Below, in pieces: positions 1 through 9,445 of a stretch of 64,000 bases of DNA. Under the pieces are notes generated by a model. That model was not told where the DNA came from. It worked only from the letters and a program-made list of their open reading frames with translations, and made no database searches. The stretch spans positions 62,001 to 126,000 of the forward strand of contig JBDVXK010000021.1 of NCBI GenBank assembly GCA_039964455.1, written 5' to 3'. The stretch is from CALJFL01 sp039964455. Its GTDB lineage: Bacteria; Pseudomonadota; Gammaproteobacteria; Pseudomonadales; Halieaceae. The position numbers were made by a program, and so were the translations under genes. Each line of letters opens with the position of its first letter. Position 1 is the first letter of the stretch.

Positions 1-59
1 GAAAGACCAACCCGACGTATGCGCTGCCTTGCCATTGATAACGCATCGAGCGCCATAAG

Positions 60-1229
60 ATGCTGAGCAAGAGAGACGCCTTTCTTCTAATCATTATTTG
101 CGCGACGACTCTGTGGCCTGCAACAGCGAGCGCCGAATCAGGCTGGGAATACGGTAAGCGCGGCCTGGAGTGGTCTAACAACGACACTGGCAGTTACCTC
201 TGGCTTGGCTTGCGCGGGCAGGCGAGACACGTTTCGGACGATTCTTCGTTTCGTTTACCCAGCGAATTCGACATGCCTGAAAGCTCCGGTACGACAATAA
301 ACAGATCGCGCTACAAGATAGGCGCCCGCTTGAACAAGGATGTCACCTTCTACCACGAGTACGACTTGCGCAACTCACGACTACTGGATCTTCGCGCCAC
401 CTGGTTGAGCAATCCCGCGTTCAATCTTCGAGTGGGCCAATGGAAATCCGACTATAACCGCGAGCGCATCGACTCTTCTGGCAAGCAACAGTTTGTCGAG
501 CGTTCAATTTCTACCTACTGGTTTACCATCGACAGACAATGGGGCGCGATGGCTTCCGGCCGACTGTGGCAGGGTGAAAAGGCCGATACAAATTGGTGGG
601 CTGGAGTTCTGGGTGGCAACGGCCGCAATAATGGTGCTGACGGCGGCAGGCCAATGGTGATGGGGCGCTGGCAATGGAATTACACAGCTAATGTACTGCC
701 GTTTTCGCAGAGCGCACTTAAACGCTACGACAAGCCGCATGGTTCTCTGGCCTTCGGTGCCGTATCCAACGACAGCGCCTACACCCGCTTTTCAAGTGGC
801 GGCGGCGGACAACTCCCCGGCTATGAGAAAGGTGAAGACAACCAGTACAGACTCTATCAGGCGATGCAGGAATGGGCGTGGCAGCGCGGCGGCCTGAGTT
901 TCCAGCAGGAACTACACTGGAAGTCAGTTGAGAATAAATTAAACAAGTCGAAGCGCCACATCAGGGGCGGTTATGCGCAAGTGGGATGGTTTCCCTCCAG
1001 CCGCTGGCAATCAATCCCGCAAGCTTTCGAAGTCGCCCTGCGCGGGGCTTATGTAGACTCCGATTCGCCGGAAGATTTGAAGAATGTCGAGTATACCCTT
1101 GCCCTTAACTGGTTTTTTAATGGCCATCGCAACAAGCTTACCTTTGATGTCAGCCACCTGACTGCTGACGATAACAGCAGCCGAGAGCACGACAACCGCT
1201 ATAGAATTCAGTGGGATGTTTCCATCTGA
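60..1229 (+). CDS. Outer-membrane porin, OprO/OprP-like family
   Basis: Beta-barrel porin of the outer membrane, of the family that includes the phosphate-selective porins OprO and OprP; the substrate cannot be told from sequence. Residues 1-25 form a signal peptide (basic start, long hydrophobic core, ending ATASA before ES). The rest alternates short amphipathic strands with aromatic girdle residues and polar turns. The block GQWKSDYNRERIDSSG followed by QQFVERS near residues 125-150 is the conserved part of the family. It ends in VSI rather than the C-terminal aromatic residue most barrels carry. An in-frame TAA at 39-41 rules out a much longer form. No strong ribosome site precedes the ATG. 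It stands alone; the next gene converges on it. Confidence 0.8.
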   Translation: MLSKRDAFLLIIICATTLWPATASAESGWEYGKRGLEWSNNDTGSYLWLGLRGQARHVSDDSSFRLPSEFDMPESSGTTINRSRYKIGARLNKDVTFYHEYDLRNSRLLDLRATWLSNPAFNLRVGQWKSDYNRERIDSSGKQQFVERSISTYWFTIDRQWGAMASGRLWQGEKADTNWWAGVLGGNGRNNGADGGRPMVMGRWQWNYTANVLPFSQSALKRYDKPHGSLAFGAVSNDSAYTRFSSGGGGQLPGYEKGEDNQYRLYQAMQEWAWQRGGLSFQQELHWKSVENKLNKSKRHIRGGYAQVGWFPSSRWQSIPQAFEVALRGAYVDSDSPEDLKNVEYTLALNWFFNGHRNKLTFDVSHLTADDNSSREHDNRYRIQWDVSI

Positions 1230-1288
1230 GCTCTATGCCCAATTTATGTTGGGTAAAACACGCAGTGCAAATATCTCGGAAATAAAAA

Positions 1289-1318
1289 AAGGGGCAAACC
1301 CGTAAAGGCTTGCCCCTT
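1289..1318 (-). terminator. Rho-independent terminator of the cold-shock gene
   Basis: A nine-base-pair stem (AAGGGGCAA pairing with TTGCCCCTT) with a 12-base loop lies just after the stop of the cold-shock gene on the minus strand. It is followed on that strand by a run of seven T. The A tract on the other side could make it work for the converging porin gene too. Confidence 0.85.
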
Positions 1319-1335
1319 CCTAAAAGCTTACGCTC

Positions 1336-1545
1336 TTACAGCGGAGTGATGTTCTCTGCCTGAGGGCCTTTCTGACCGTCAGTTACAACGAACTCAACCT
1401 GCTGACCTTCCATAAGTGTCTTGAAGCCGTCGCCGTTGATAGCACTGAAATGTGCGAACACGTCTGGACCGCCCTGCTGCTCAATAAAACCAAAACCTTT
1501 TGATTCGTTGAACCACTTAACGGTTCCTTTTACTTTCTCTGACAT
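1336..1545 (-). CDS. Cold-shock protein, CspA family
   Basis: A 69-residue single cold-shock domain that binds single-stranded RNA or DNA and acts as an RNA chaperone in the cytoplasm. The RNP1 motif KGFGFIE and RNP2 motif VFAHF are intact, as is the KGTVKWFNESKG start typical of the family. I start it at the ATG at 1545, seven bases after an AGGA ribosome site. An upstream in-frame ATG at 1590 would add 15 residues found in no cold-shock protein I know and is probably in the leader. It is monocistronic, with its own terminator downstream. The long untranslated-looking upstream stretch is typical of Csp genes, whose leaders control translation, so both constitutive and cold-induced expression are possible. 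Confidence 0.95.
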   Translation of the reverse strand: MSEKVKGTVKWFNESKGFGFIEQQGGPDVFAHFSAINGDGFKTLMEGQQVEFVVTDGQKGPQAENITPL

Positions 1546-1909
1546 AATAAATCCTGAGTTTCTCAATTTAGTTGTGCCTACTAGAGGCATGAATAGCGAG
1601 AAAATTCGACGTAAATTTAAAAACTGCAGAACGAGTGTTACAAAACAAACAGCGAAATGTAGCGACTAAATATATGAAGTTTTCTTTGCTGAGCCGACCT
1701 TACACACTAAGCAGCCTGGAGTCGAGCTATTTTTATCACCCTAAAGAAGCCCTCTGATGACCCTCTGGAACGCATCGGCTATCGACACCACCCAAGCGCA
1801 AGCGACAAAGGACAAGAGATGCACATCTGCAGACTCCGCAAAAGTATGCTCTGGAGCCAATATGACTTTGCATGAATAGCGACAACCGTTTCAGCACTAC
1901 AGGTTTTTA
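1546..1909. promoter_or_regulatory. Intergenic region: leader and promoter zone of the cold-shock gene
   Basis: A 364-base stretch without a convincing gene. The part next to the cold-shock gene is AT-rich and should hold its promoter and 5' leader. I could not fix a -35/-10 pair with confidence. The half near 1750-1909 lies behind the stop of the reductive dehalogenase gene; I see no clear terminator hairpin or small gene in it. Confidence 0.45.
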
Positions 1910-4900
1910 TTACAGGTCGATTACAATTTCCCCGCCCGATTGTGCAGCGCGCGACTGACAGAGAATCATCGATTCGCGGCGCTGGGCAGCGGAGAGCACG
2001 AAGTCACGATGCTCAACCTCCCCGGAAACCACAGTGCACTTACAGACGCCACAAATACCATCGGAGCACTTAAGGTCTACGTGTACGCCGGCATCCTGTA
2101 ATGCGCGCGCCGCATCCTGCTCTGCACTCACTTCTATGCTTCGCCCACTGCTCTTTAACACCACATTAAACGGATGATTTACGTATTCAGGCGTTTCAGG
2201 CGCAGAAAAATACTCCCGGTGCAATGCAGACTCGGGCCAGCCCTGCTCTTCTGCCGTGGATAACACAGACTCCAGATATCGCTCAGGCCCACAGGTGTAG
2301 AGGTGATCCCCCAATTTGTATCCAGCAAGCACTTCCCGTAAATCGAGACGATTACCCTCGGTAGAAAAATGGTACTTAACTCGGGGGGACCAGGGCACGC
2401 TGGACAACAGCTCCAGATAAGCTGCGCTATCACGCTCATGGCAGGAATAATGCAGCGTGAATTCACAGCCTTTCGCGTGCAGGCGGTGTCCCATCGCTAT
2501 CATTGGGGTTATCCCTATCCCTCCCGCCAAAAGCAGTGACCGACTGGCCGATTCATCCAGGGGAAAATGATTGATGGGCCTGGACACGAAGACACGGCGC
2601 CCCTCATTGAAGATCCGATGTAAAAGCGCCGAACCTCCACGACCTTCATCCTCACGCAACACCGCAATTTCATAGTGATAGCGGTCAGCCGGGTCCCCGG
2701 CAAGACTGTATTGCCTCATGAACTCGGGTGCGACCACAACATCAAGGTGCGCCCCCGCCTCGAAGGGAGGTAACTCCTGACCATCGGGGCTGGTCAGCAC
2801 ATAGCGACGGGTATCTTCAGTCATGGCCTGCACCTGAGATACAAGTAATGGCAAAACCGGTGCTTCGCCCTCTGGCAGGTTATAGGTATGCGCGACAGCC
2901 TCAAGCTCGCCAGACTCCAGGCGCGCCTGATATTCCTCAGGGCCAATCAAGGCATCATAGGCTTCTATACCCGCTTCGCGGTCCATCGGGAACGGAAAGG
3001 GATAAGGTGGTGGCGCCAATGGGGCCGGGTACACCGCCAAGGTCTGATCCTCAAACTTGAGGTCCAGGTCAGTTTGCAGCGCTCTCGCTTCACTGCCATG
3101 CACTGAGGGCTGGTAAGGCCCCTCTTCCACCTGCTCCAGATCCCACCACCACTTTTTTACCGGATTGATACTGCCATGACCAAGCCGGTCATCCAGCGAT
3201 GCCAGATGCTTGGCTGCCGAGGGCACATGACTGGCCAGCCACCGAAAAGGTGCCTCGGCAAACAGTCCCTCAAGATTCCATGGACAGGTCTTCATGCAGC
3301 GACCGCACATGGCGCCTGCTGCTTGTGTCACCCGGTATGTCGTGCATTTCTGACTGTCAGACTTCCAGATTTCATAACCATTGAACATCAACTTGGGGCC
3401 GGCTGTAATCGCACCGGAGGGGCACTCTCTGGCACATTTGTTACAGCTTTCACAAAAACGCTGGAGACCAAAATCAATAGGCTGATCGTGGGACAGCGGC
3501 ATATCGGTTGTAATTGCGCCAGACTTTAGACGCGGCCCCAGGAAGGGGTTAAGAATAACCTCGCCGATACGACTCACTTCACCCAGACCTGAGAGCAGCA
3601 GCAATGGGGGCTGAAGCACTTCGCCATCCATCACCGTATGCACCCGCGCGCTATAGCCGAGATGGCGAATCTGGTCGCCAATAATTCCCCCCAGCAACGA
3701 GAAGCGAAGATAGGCACGCATAGACTGCGAACAGGCAATCCAGTCATCACCCGATGCACCTTCCATGGTTTCATGTCCCTGGTCGATAACCACGGAGATG
3801 GCGTTGGGATGATAGGCCGGGAGAGGTTCGCCAGCCGCGTCATGTGAGTAGTAGGCCCACTCCGGACAGCGCGAGATGCCCACGGCATCCGCACCCAGGA
3901 AGTACAGCGCCGCTTTGATATTATCGGCATTACGCTGGGCGTCGTCAGTACCGGCACCAATATCCGGCGCAACCGGACCATCCTGCAACATCACGAAGGC
4001 ACCCAGAGGCCGCCGTGCAGCAAAACTGGTAGCACTCTTGCGCACGTAGTTACCATTACGAGCGCCGTTTTGTACCTTCTCGCCCATGTCGCCAAAGATA
4101 GCCCGGGCAAACATATCGGCACGTTTGGGTACACGGGGAATCCGTGGCTCGTCAATCAGCGTGGTGGGCGCTTCGACGCGTTTACTCTTCTCGAATGGAA
4201 AGGCACCATCCTTGAAGCGACGTCGTTGGTAAGCCAATCGATTAAAGCGGTTCTTGGCAAAACCCAGACCAAGATGCCAGGCAAGCCCATGGCTACGCAG
4301 AGTGTCCCTGACGCCCCCGGCAACAAGAGGCTGATCCGGGGATACGGCAAGTGTTGTAGTTACTGCGCACAAGCCAAAACGACTACCCGTATAAGGGTTG
4401 GTCAGGATAGGACCATCATCGCCCTCCTCCACCAGCGCCAGCCCCGATGCAACAGCCAGCTTGTTCAAGTCCACATCCGAACATGTTCCGGAATGACCCC
4501 GAGCTTCGTAACCTAGCAGCCGAATATAGTTTGAAAGAATCGCGGCGGTTTCTGCCGCCCTCACACAGGTTCTCTGAGGCATGCTGTCTGCAAGCCATTC
4601 GCAGCCAACCTCCTCGGCACCGGGCTCCCTGGGATGTTCAACAAGAAACACCAGCGCATGCGTATGGTGCTGTATCGACGCTTCGGGGGCATTCATGGAT
4701 TCGCGCAGCTCAGCCATGATTACGTCAATGCCGGCGGCCAGTGTCTTCGTCTGCTGATGTCGCAGCAACTCTGCAAGCTCGTCAATATCGGGATTGGCAA
4801 TAGGCTGGTGCAGAAACATCTCTGGCCTTAGCTCGCAGACGCCGGCCTGCGACGCGTCCTGATAATAACCAAAGGATTTGAGATGACGCGCCCGCTCGTT

Positions 4901-5137
4901 CAGGTCGTCCGGAATGACAGCTCGCTCCTTCTTCACCATCCCGTCACGGATCGCGTCCAGCATGGCCTGATAGCGACGCATGGCGTTTACCAGACTGCCC
5001 TCATCCTGCCTATGGAAAGCAATAGCCTCCATAGGAGGCACCAAGGACAGGTCAGGCTGCCTGTCACTGCGAGGAAGGCGCTCAAGAGGATAAGGGCCTA
5101 GGTGGAACGGGCGGTTCTTGTAAGAAAACAGACGCAT
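1910..5137 (-). CDS. Self-sufficient reductive dehalogenase: RdhA fused to flavin/NAD reductase and ferredoxin
   Basis: Predicted cytoplasmic cobalamin-dependent reductive dehalogenase that takes electrons directly from NAD(P)H. Residues 1 to about 640 are the RdhA part: an N-terminal cobalamin-type region, a Tyr pair at 429-430, an Arg at 491, then C562-C565-C568-C572 and C598/C611-C614-C618, the ligands for two [4Fe-4S] clusters. After a Pro-rich linker (about 700-718), residues 760-975 are a phthalate-dioxygenase-reductase-like module with the flavin motif RQYS (808-811) and nucleotide motif GGIGITP (872-878). Residues 985-1075 are a plant-type [2Fe-2S] ferredoxin with C1024, C1029, C1032 and C1060. 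There is no Tat signal and no RdhB anchor gene nearby. This layout matches catabolic aerobic enzymes such as BhbA of Comamonas and NpRdhA of Nitratireductor, which dehalogenate halophenols; the substrate here is inferred. The gene stands alone. Confidence 0.93.
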   Translation of the reverse strand: MRLFSYKNRPFHLGPYPLERLPRSDRQPDLSLVPPMEAIAFHRQDEGSLVNAMRRYQAMLDAIRDGMVKKERAVIPDDLNERARHLKSFGYYQDASQAGVCELRPEMFLHQPIANPDIDELAELLRHQQTKTLAAGIDVIMAELRESMNAPEASIQHHTHALVFLVEHPREPGAEEVGCEWLADSMPQRTCVRAAETAAILSNYIRLLGYEARGHSGTCSDVDLNKLAVASGLALVEEGDDGPILTNPYTGSRFGLCAVTTTLAVSPDQPLVAGGVRDTLRSHGLAWHLGLGFAKNRFNRLAYQRRRFKDGAFPFEKSKRVEAPTTLIDEPRIPRVPKRADMFARAIFGDMGEKVQNGARNGNYVRKSATSFAARRPLGAFVMLQDGPVAPDIGAGTDDAQRNADNIKAALYFLGADAVGISRCPEWAYYSHDAAGEPLPAYHPNAISVVIDQGHETMEGASGDDWIACSQSMRAYLRFSLLGGIIGDQIRHLGYSARVHTVMDGEVLQPPLLLLSGLGEVSRIGEVILNPFLGPRLKSGAITTDMPLSHDQPIDFGLQRFCESCNKCARECPSGAITAGPKLMFNGYEIWKSDSQKCTTYRVTQAAGAMCGRCMKTCPWNLEGLFAEAPFRWLASHVPSAAKHLASLDDRLGHGSINPVKKWWWDLEQVEEGPYQPSVHGSEARALQTDLDLKFEDQTLAVYPAPLAPPPYPFPFPMDREAGIEAYDALIGPEEYQARLESGELEAVAHTYNLPEGEAPVLPLLVSQVQAMTEDTRRYVLTSPDGQELPPFEAGAHLDVVVAPEFMRQYSLAGDPADRYHYEIAVLREDEGRGGSALLHRIFNEGRRVFVSRPINHFPLDESASRSLLLAGGIGITPMIAMGHRLHAKGCEFTLHYSCHERDSAAYLELLSSVPWSPRVKYHFSTEGNRLDLREVLAGYKLGDHLYTCGPERYLESVLSTAEEQGWPESALHREYFSAPETPEYVNHPFNVVLKSSGRSIEVSAEQDAARALQDAGVHVDLKCSDGICGVCKCTVVSGEVEHRDFVLSAAQRRESMILCQSRAAQSGGEIVIDL

Positions 5138-5315
5138 TGTTTACCCGGCCGCGTGGTCACTACAACGATTGCCCGAGTTTATACGAAGTCGGCGCAAGCC
5201 GCTAAAGCGGACCGGCTTCGCCCAGCTCGCTGACAAGGACAAAATCTCGGCCGCCTCACTAAAATACAGCTACTATTAACGAAGCAATCAATCATCAGGG
5301 AAACAGGTATTTAGC

Positions 5316-5939
5316 ATGACCCAACACCAAATCACTTCAGTCGAAGCCCTAAGGGCCATCACTGGCGACCCGGCTCACGAGTTGGTGGTGGCCAAGAGTG
5401 CCCCGAGCCTGACGGAAGCCATGAGGCGCTTTATAGCGTTATCGCCATTTGCCTGCCTTGCAAGCTATGGCGAGAACGGAGCCTGCGATGTTAGCCCGCG
5501 CGGCGATGCCCCAGGTTTCGTTCATGTTCTGGATGACAACACCTTGGTCATACCAGAACGCCCGGGAAATAAACGACTGGACAGCGTTACCAATATTATC
5601 CAGCAGCCAAACATGGCGCTGATCTTTATGATTCCGGGTGAAAAAGACACGCTAAGAGTTAACGGCAAAGGCGCGATAAGTAACGATCCCGAACTATTGC
5701 AGCACTTCGAGGTGAACGGAAAACTGCCTGAACTGGTCATCGTGGTTAGTGTAGAAGAAGCTTTGGGCCATTGTTCGAAAGCCTTCAGGCGATCGAAACT
5801 TTGGCAATCCGATTACCTGCCAAAAGAGCCGGTACCCAGCCTTACTGAATTAATGTCGGGGCACCTCGAGCTCGACGATGGCACCAAGCAAATGATGGAC
5901 GTGGCTATCGAGGATGACGCACAGAACAACCTGTATTGA
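5316..5939 (+). CDS. PPOX-class FMN-dependent flavoprotein
   Basis: A 207-residue split-barrel protein of the pyridoxamine-phosphate-oxidase-like superfamily, subgroup of MSMEG_1061/DR_2398-type predicted FMN enzymes. Visible family marks are the substrate-side segment CDVSPRGDAPGFV, the strand IPERPGNKRLDS that contacts FMN phosphate in relatives, and the late segment HCSKAFRRSKLW. True pyridoxamine phosphate oxidase activity is unlikely, since this subgroup lacks the PLP-site residues; the real reaction is unknown. It lies between the reductive dehalogenase (divergent) and a tRNA gene, with its own upstream region of 178 bases in which I see no clear promoter. A link to dehalogenation is possible from the position only. 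Confidence 0.8.
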   Translation: MTQHQITSVEALRAITGDPAHELVVAKSAPSLTEAMRRFIALSPFACLASYGENGACDVSPRGDAPGFVHVLDDNTLVIPERPGNKRLDSVTNIIQQPNMALIFMIPGEKDTLRVNGKGAISNDPELLQHFEVNGKLPELVIVVSVEEALGHCSKAFRRSKLWQSDYLPKEPVPSLTELMSGHLELDDGTKQMMDVAIEDDAQNNLY

Positions 5940-5966
5940 CAGGCTATACAATCCGGGGATTGAGGC

Positions 5967-5996
5967 TTTCGGCGAGCTGCCAGTCATTGCTATACT
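5967..5996 (+). promoter_or_regulatory. Likely sigma-70 promoter of the tRNA gene
   Basis: A -10 box TATACT at 5991-5996 sits 12 bases before the tRNA. TTTCGG at 5967-5972 is a possible -35 with an 18-base spacer. A GC-rich stretch between -10 and the tRNA resembles the discriminator of stringently controlled stable-RNA promoters. The -35 match is weak. Confidence 0.5.
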
Positions 5997-6008
5997 CTCG
6001 CCCTCGCT

Positions 6009-6085
6009 GCCCCGGTAGCTCAGCTGGATAGAGCAAGCCCCTCCTAAGGGCTAGGTCGGACGTTCGAATCGTCTCCGGGGTGCCA
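6009..6085 (+). tRNA. tRNA-Arg (anticodon CCU)
   Basis: A full cloverleaf can be folded. The acceptor stem GCCCCGG pairs with CCGGGGT (first pair G-U), followed by discriminator G and an encoded CCA. The anticodon stem AGCCC/GGGCT closes the loop CTCCTAA, giving anticodon CCU, which reads AGG. The T arm GGACG/CGTCT carries the loop TTCGAAT. Encoded CCA fits a gammaproteobacterium. It is a single gene, with the RND operon converging on it. Confidence 0.96.
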
Positions 6086-6112
6086 TTTTTCTTTTAACGC
6101 CTGTCGGGCCTT

Positions 6113-9100
6113 TTAGGTAGCACTGCCCTGCTCATCACCCTCTGCTACCGCCTTCTTGCGGCTCAAAAACTGCTTTAAGTCTTCCAGGATGATATAGCCT
6201 GATGGCACTACCAATAGCGTAATGACAGTGGCAAACAATACGCCAAATGCCAAGGATACTGCCATGGGCACCAGAAACTGAGCCTGCACACTGCGGCTAA
6301 ACATCAGCGGTAATAGACCCACGAAAGTGGTCAGGGCTGTCAGCACAATGGGCCGACACCGTGAAACTGCAGCATGCTCTATCGCCTCCCGAAAATGCTC
6401 GCCCTGTTTGCGGCGCTCGTTTACGTTATGCACCAGTACCAGGCTGGAGTTCACCACCACCCCTGAGGCGGCGATAAAGCCCATCACCGAAGGCATGGCA
6501 AGCCCGGTAACCAGCCCGAAAAACTTCATGATTACATGCCCCCAGATAGCACCGGCAAAAGCGAAGGGGATGACGCTCATAATAACCAGGGGCTGTGTAT
6601 ATGAGCCCAGTGGCACTGCCAGAAGTGCAAAGATGACAAAAATGGCGATGCCAAACATAGGCACAAGGCTTGCTGCTGCCTCGCCCTGCTCTGCCTGCTC
6701 GCCCTCAAGGCTGTACGTTATACGTGGATAATCTTTCATGATTTCCTGGATCGCCCCCGCACGCAGGTCAGCGATCACCTCATTGGCGGTAATCTGGGTG
6801 CGATCAACATCTGCGATTACACTCACAATACGCTGCCTGTCCGAACGCCGAATTGTCGAATAGCCCCGCCCCAGTTCTGCTTCTGCTACCGTGGAAAACG
6901 GCACCTCCGCGCCATCTGGTGTACGAATGCGCATATCGCTGAGGGTAGCGAGAGACCTCCGTTCAGCTTCGGTATAGCGCACCATCACCCGCACATCGTC
7001 ACGCCCGCGCTGGATCCGTTGCGCTTCTTCTCCATAGAATGCTTGTCTAACCTGGCCTGCCAGTGCCGCCAAGGATAATCCCAGTGCTTCGCCTGAGGGC
7101 TTCATATCGAGCTTCAGCTCCTGTTTGCCGGAACGAAAGGAATCGGTGATATCGATAACACCAGGATAGCTTGCAAGTTTCGCCCGCAAGGCGGCGGCGA
7201 CTTCACGTAGTTCATTCACGTTGACGCCTTCCAGTTGAATATCAATGGCGTTACCTGCGGTAAAAAAAGACGTGGTGAATTTGAGTTCTACCGCATCGGC
7301 GATTGGACCCGTTAATTCACGCCAACGATTGCCCACCGTTCGTGTATCGAGTTCGCGAGACTGGCTGGGCGTCAATTGCAGTGTCACCTCACCCAGATGA
7401 CCACCCCCGTCGACGGAAGCATTCACCGAGCCTGGCCCACCCCCTCCGGAGCTGCTTGGTTGACTACCTACTGCTGACAATACATGCGTAACCGGCGGCG
7501 CCAGCGGAAACTCTGCATTCAGCTCGTCCTGTATTTGCTGCGCGGTGTTCTCCAGGTGCAACACGGCGGCATCTGTGACCGATACCGGCGTACCCAGCGG
7601 CATAGTTAGCTGCGCAATCACCTGATCCGACTCCAGTGGCGGGAAGAAGGAGAATGACAATCGACCGCTCCCCAGAATGCCCAGAGTGACAAGCAATCCC
7701 GCCAGTGCAGTCGCTGCGACCACATACCGAATCGCCACAGCGCGCTCGACCATGCGGCGAAATCGACTGGCAATTAACAACTCTATGTTGGTAGACAATC
7801 GTTTCTGGGCTGCCACCATTGATTCTGCAGCAGGTTTCGCAATACCTGCGAGATAAAGCACATAAAACAGCACCGCCGTCGCTATAGCGAAACCGACATA
7901 GCTGCGTACATCCCAGGATAACTCCAACAGTGCTATGCCGATTATCGGTATTAATAGCATGCCAACTTCACTACTGGCCGACCCCGAATGACTGTGGCCC
8001 AGATGCGAAGGCAGTATTAACTGAGACTCGATCAGGGAAAAAGCAAGACAGCACATCACCACCGTACCGACCACACCAAAGATCTGTCCGAATGTGCCTG
8101 GCCCCAATAGCAGCGGCATAAAAGTCACCACTGTGGTCAGAACTCCAAAGATCACAGGTAGCGACACCTGCTGGGTGCCAAGAATAGCGCCCTCCAGTAA
8201 ATTGCCGGTCTTTTGTTGCATGGTATGCGCTTTCTCGCCGACCACGATGGCATCGTCCACCAGCAGCCCAAGTACGAGTATGAAGCCAAACAGGGAAATC
8301 GCATCAATCGACAAGCCCAGCATATAACTGGCGAAAATTGCACCAAGAAAGGCCACCGGGACACCAAAGCTCACCCAGAAGGCGAGGCGCGGTCTGAGAA
8401 AAATGGCCAATACAACAAGTACCATCAAAAACCCCTGTCGGGCACTGCCCAGCAAAGTCTGCAACCGGTCCTGAAGAAATTTTGAGCCGTCATTCCAGAC
8501 CGTTAGCTCCACGCCCTCGGGAAAACGACCCACGGCAGTTTCAAGATAGGCGCCGACCACATCGGTAATATCCATGATGTCCTGGCCGCCGATTCGAGAC
8601 ACGCGAACCAGCGCGGCGGGCTTACCGTCAAAGCGCAGCATCTGATCGGTATCGGCAAAGCCATCAACCACTGTTGCTACATCCTTGAGATAGAGGCGAG
8701 TACCCTCAGGAGAAGTACGCAAGACCAGCTCTTCGAACTCGCTACCCCAATAAGCCTGACCTTTGGTACGCAATAGAATCTCACCACCGGCTGTTTTTAT
8801 GGAGCCGCCGGGCAGGTCCAGGGAACGGCTTCTCACAGCGTTGGCCACTTCATCAAAGCTGATCCGGTTGCGGCGCAATGAGGTTTCCGAAACCTCGATC
8901 GACAACTCGTAGGGGCGCGTATTGCGCAACTCGACCTGCGTCACCCCGGACAGATTGGCGATATCGTCGCGCACCTGCTGACCGATCACTTTCAATGTGC
9001 GCTCATCGGTAGGCCCGGTGACAGCAATATCCAGAACGGCGCGAACAATGCTTACCAAGGTTACGATTGGCTTCTCGGTTTCCTCGGGGAAAGTATCGAT

Positions 9101-9445
9101 AGAGTCGATTCGGTTTTTAACATCATCCAGAGCGCGGCCTTCATCGGTATCTTCAAACAATTCCACCGATACCGAGCAGATGCCCTCCTTCGCATCTGAG
9201 CGAATCTGCTTTACGCCCTCCACACCCTCAAGTTCTTCTTCAACACGTATACAAACGCCCTGCTCTACTTCCTCCGGTGCAGCGCCAAGGTAGGGCACCG
9301 TAACCGAAATAATAGGGACATTGACGTCTGGAAAAGACTTTTGCGGCATGCGCGCGACCGCCACCAATCCCGACAGGACAATAAGGCCTAACAGTAAATT
9401 GGCCGCAACATGATTGCGTGCAAACCAGGCAATTATGCCTTTCAC
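6113..9445 (-). CDS. RND-family efflux permease (AcrB/MexB-like)
   Basis: Inner-membrane proton-driven exporter of the hydrophobe/amphiphile efflux RND family, 1110 residues, slightly longer than AcrB. One membrane helix starts at residue 10. The periplasmic porter loops follow, then TM2-6 from about 335. The paired Asp of the proton relay are D397-D398 in LLVDDAIVVGEK. Extra hydrophobic sequence around 490-545 adds to the usual twelve helices. The second half repeats the fold, with a Gly/Ser-rich loop near 650. It overlaps the membrane-fusion gene upstream by four bases (ATGA), so the two are translated together. No outer-membrane channel gene is adjacent, so it probably uses a TolC encoded elsewhere. 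The substrate is unknown. Confidence 0.92.
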   Translation of the reverse strand: MKGIIAWFARNHVAANLLLGLIVLSGLVAVARMPQKSFPDVNVPIISVTVPYLGAAPEEVEQGVCIRVEEELEGVEGVKQIRSDAKEGICSVSVELFEDTDEGRALDDVKNRIDSIDTFPEETEKPIVTLVSIVRAVLDIAVTGPTDERTLKVIGQQVRDDIANLSGVTQVELRNTRPYELSIEVSETSLRRNRISFDEVANAVRSRSLDLPGGSIKTAGGEILLRTKGQAYWGSEFEELVLRTSPEGTRLYLKDVATVVDGFADTDQMLRFDGKPAALVRVSRIGGQDIMDITDVVGAYLETAVGRFPEGVELTVWNDGSKFLQDRLQTLLGSARQGFLMVLVVLAIFLRPRLAFWVSFGVPVAFLGAIFASYMLGLSIDAISLFGFILVLGLLVDDAIVVGEKAHTMQQKTGNLLEGAILGTQQVSLPVIFGVLTTVVTFMPLLLGPGTFGQIFGVVGTVVMCCLAFSLIESQLILPSHLGHSHSGSASSEVGMLLIPIIGIALLELSWDVRSYVGFAIATAVLFYVLYLAGIAKPAAESMVAAQKRLSTNIELLIASRFRRMVERAVAIRYVVAATALAGLLVTLGILGSGRLSFSFFPPLESDQVIAQLTMPLGTPVSVTDAAVLHLENTAQQIQDELNAEFPLAPPVTHVLSAVGSQPSSSGGGGPGSVNASVDGGGHLGEVTLQLTPSQSRELDTRTVGNRWRELTGPIADAVELKFTTSFFTAGNAIDIQLEGVNVNELREVAAALRAKLASYPGVIDITDSFRSGKQELKLDMKPSGEALGLSLAALAGQVRQAFYGEEAQRIQRGRDDVRVMVRYTEAERRSLATLSDMRIRTPDGAEVPFSTVAEAELGRGYSTIRRSDRQRIVSVIADVDRTQITANEVIADLRAGAIQEIMKDYPRITYSLEGEQAEQGEAAASLVPMFGIAIFVIFALLAVPLGSYTQPLVIMSVIPFAFAGAIWGHVIMKFFGLVTGLAMPSVMGFIAASGVVVNSSLVLVHNVNERRKQGEHFREAIEHAAVSRCRPIVLTALTTFVGLLPLMFSRSVQAQFLVPMAVSLAFGVLFATVITLLVVPSGYIILEDLKQFLSRKKAVAEGDEQGSAT

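Noticed and set aside
1910..5137. Epoxyqueuosine reductase (QueG) as an alternative for the iron-sulfur/B12 protein
   Set aside because: QueG is about 350-380 residues and lacks the reductase and ferredoxin modules; the fused layout and N-terminus fit catabolic RdhA better.
6009..6085. tRNA-Arg as an integration site of a genomic island
   Set aside because: No integrase gene, no repeated 3' tRNA end and no phage genes are seen nearby.
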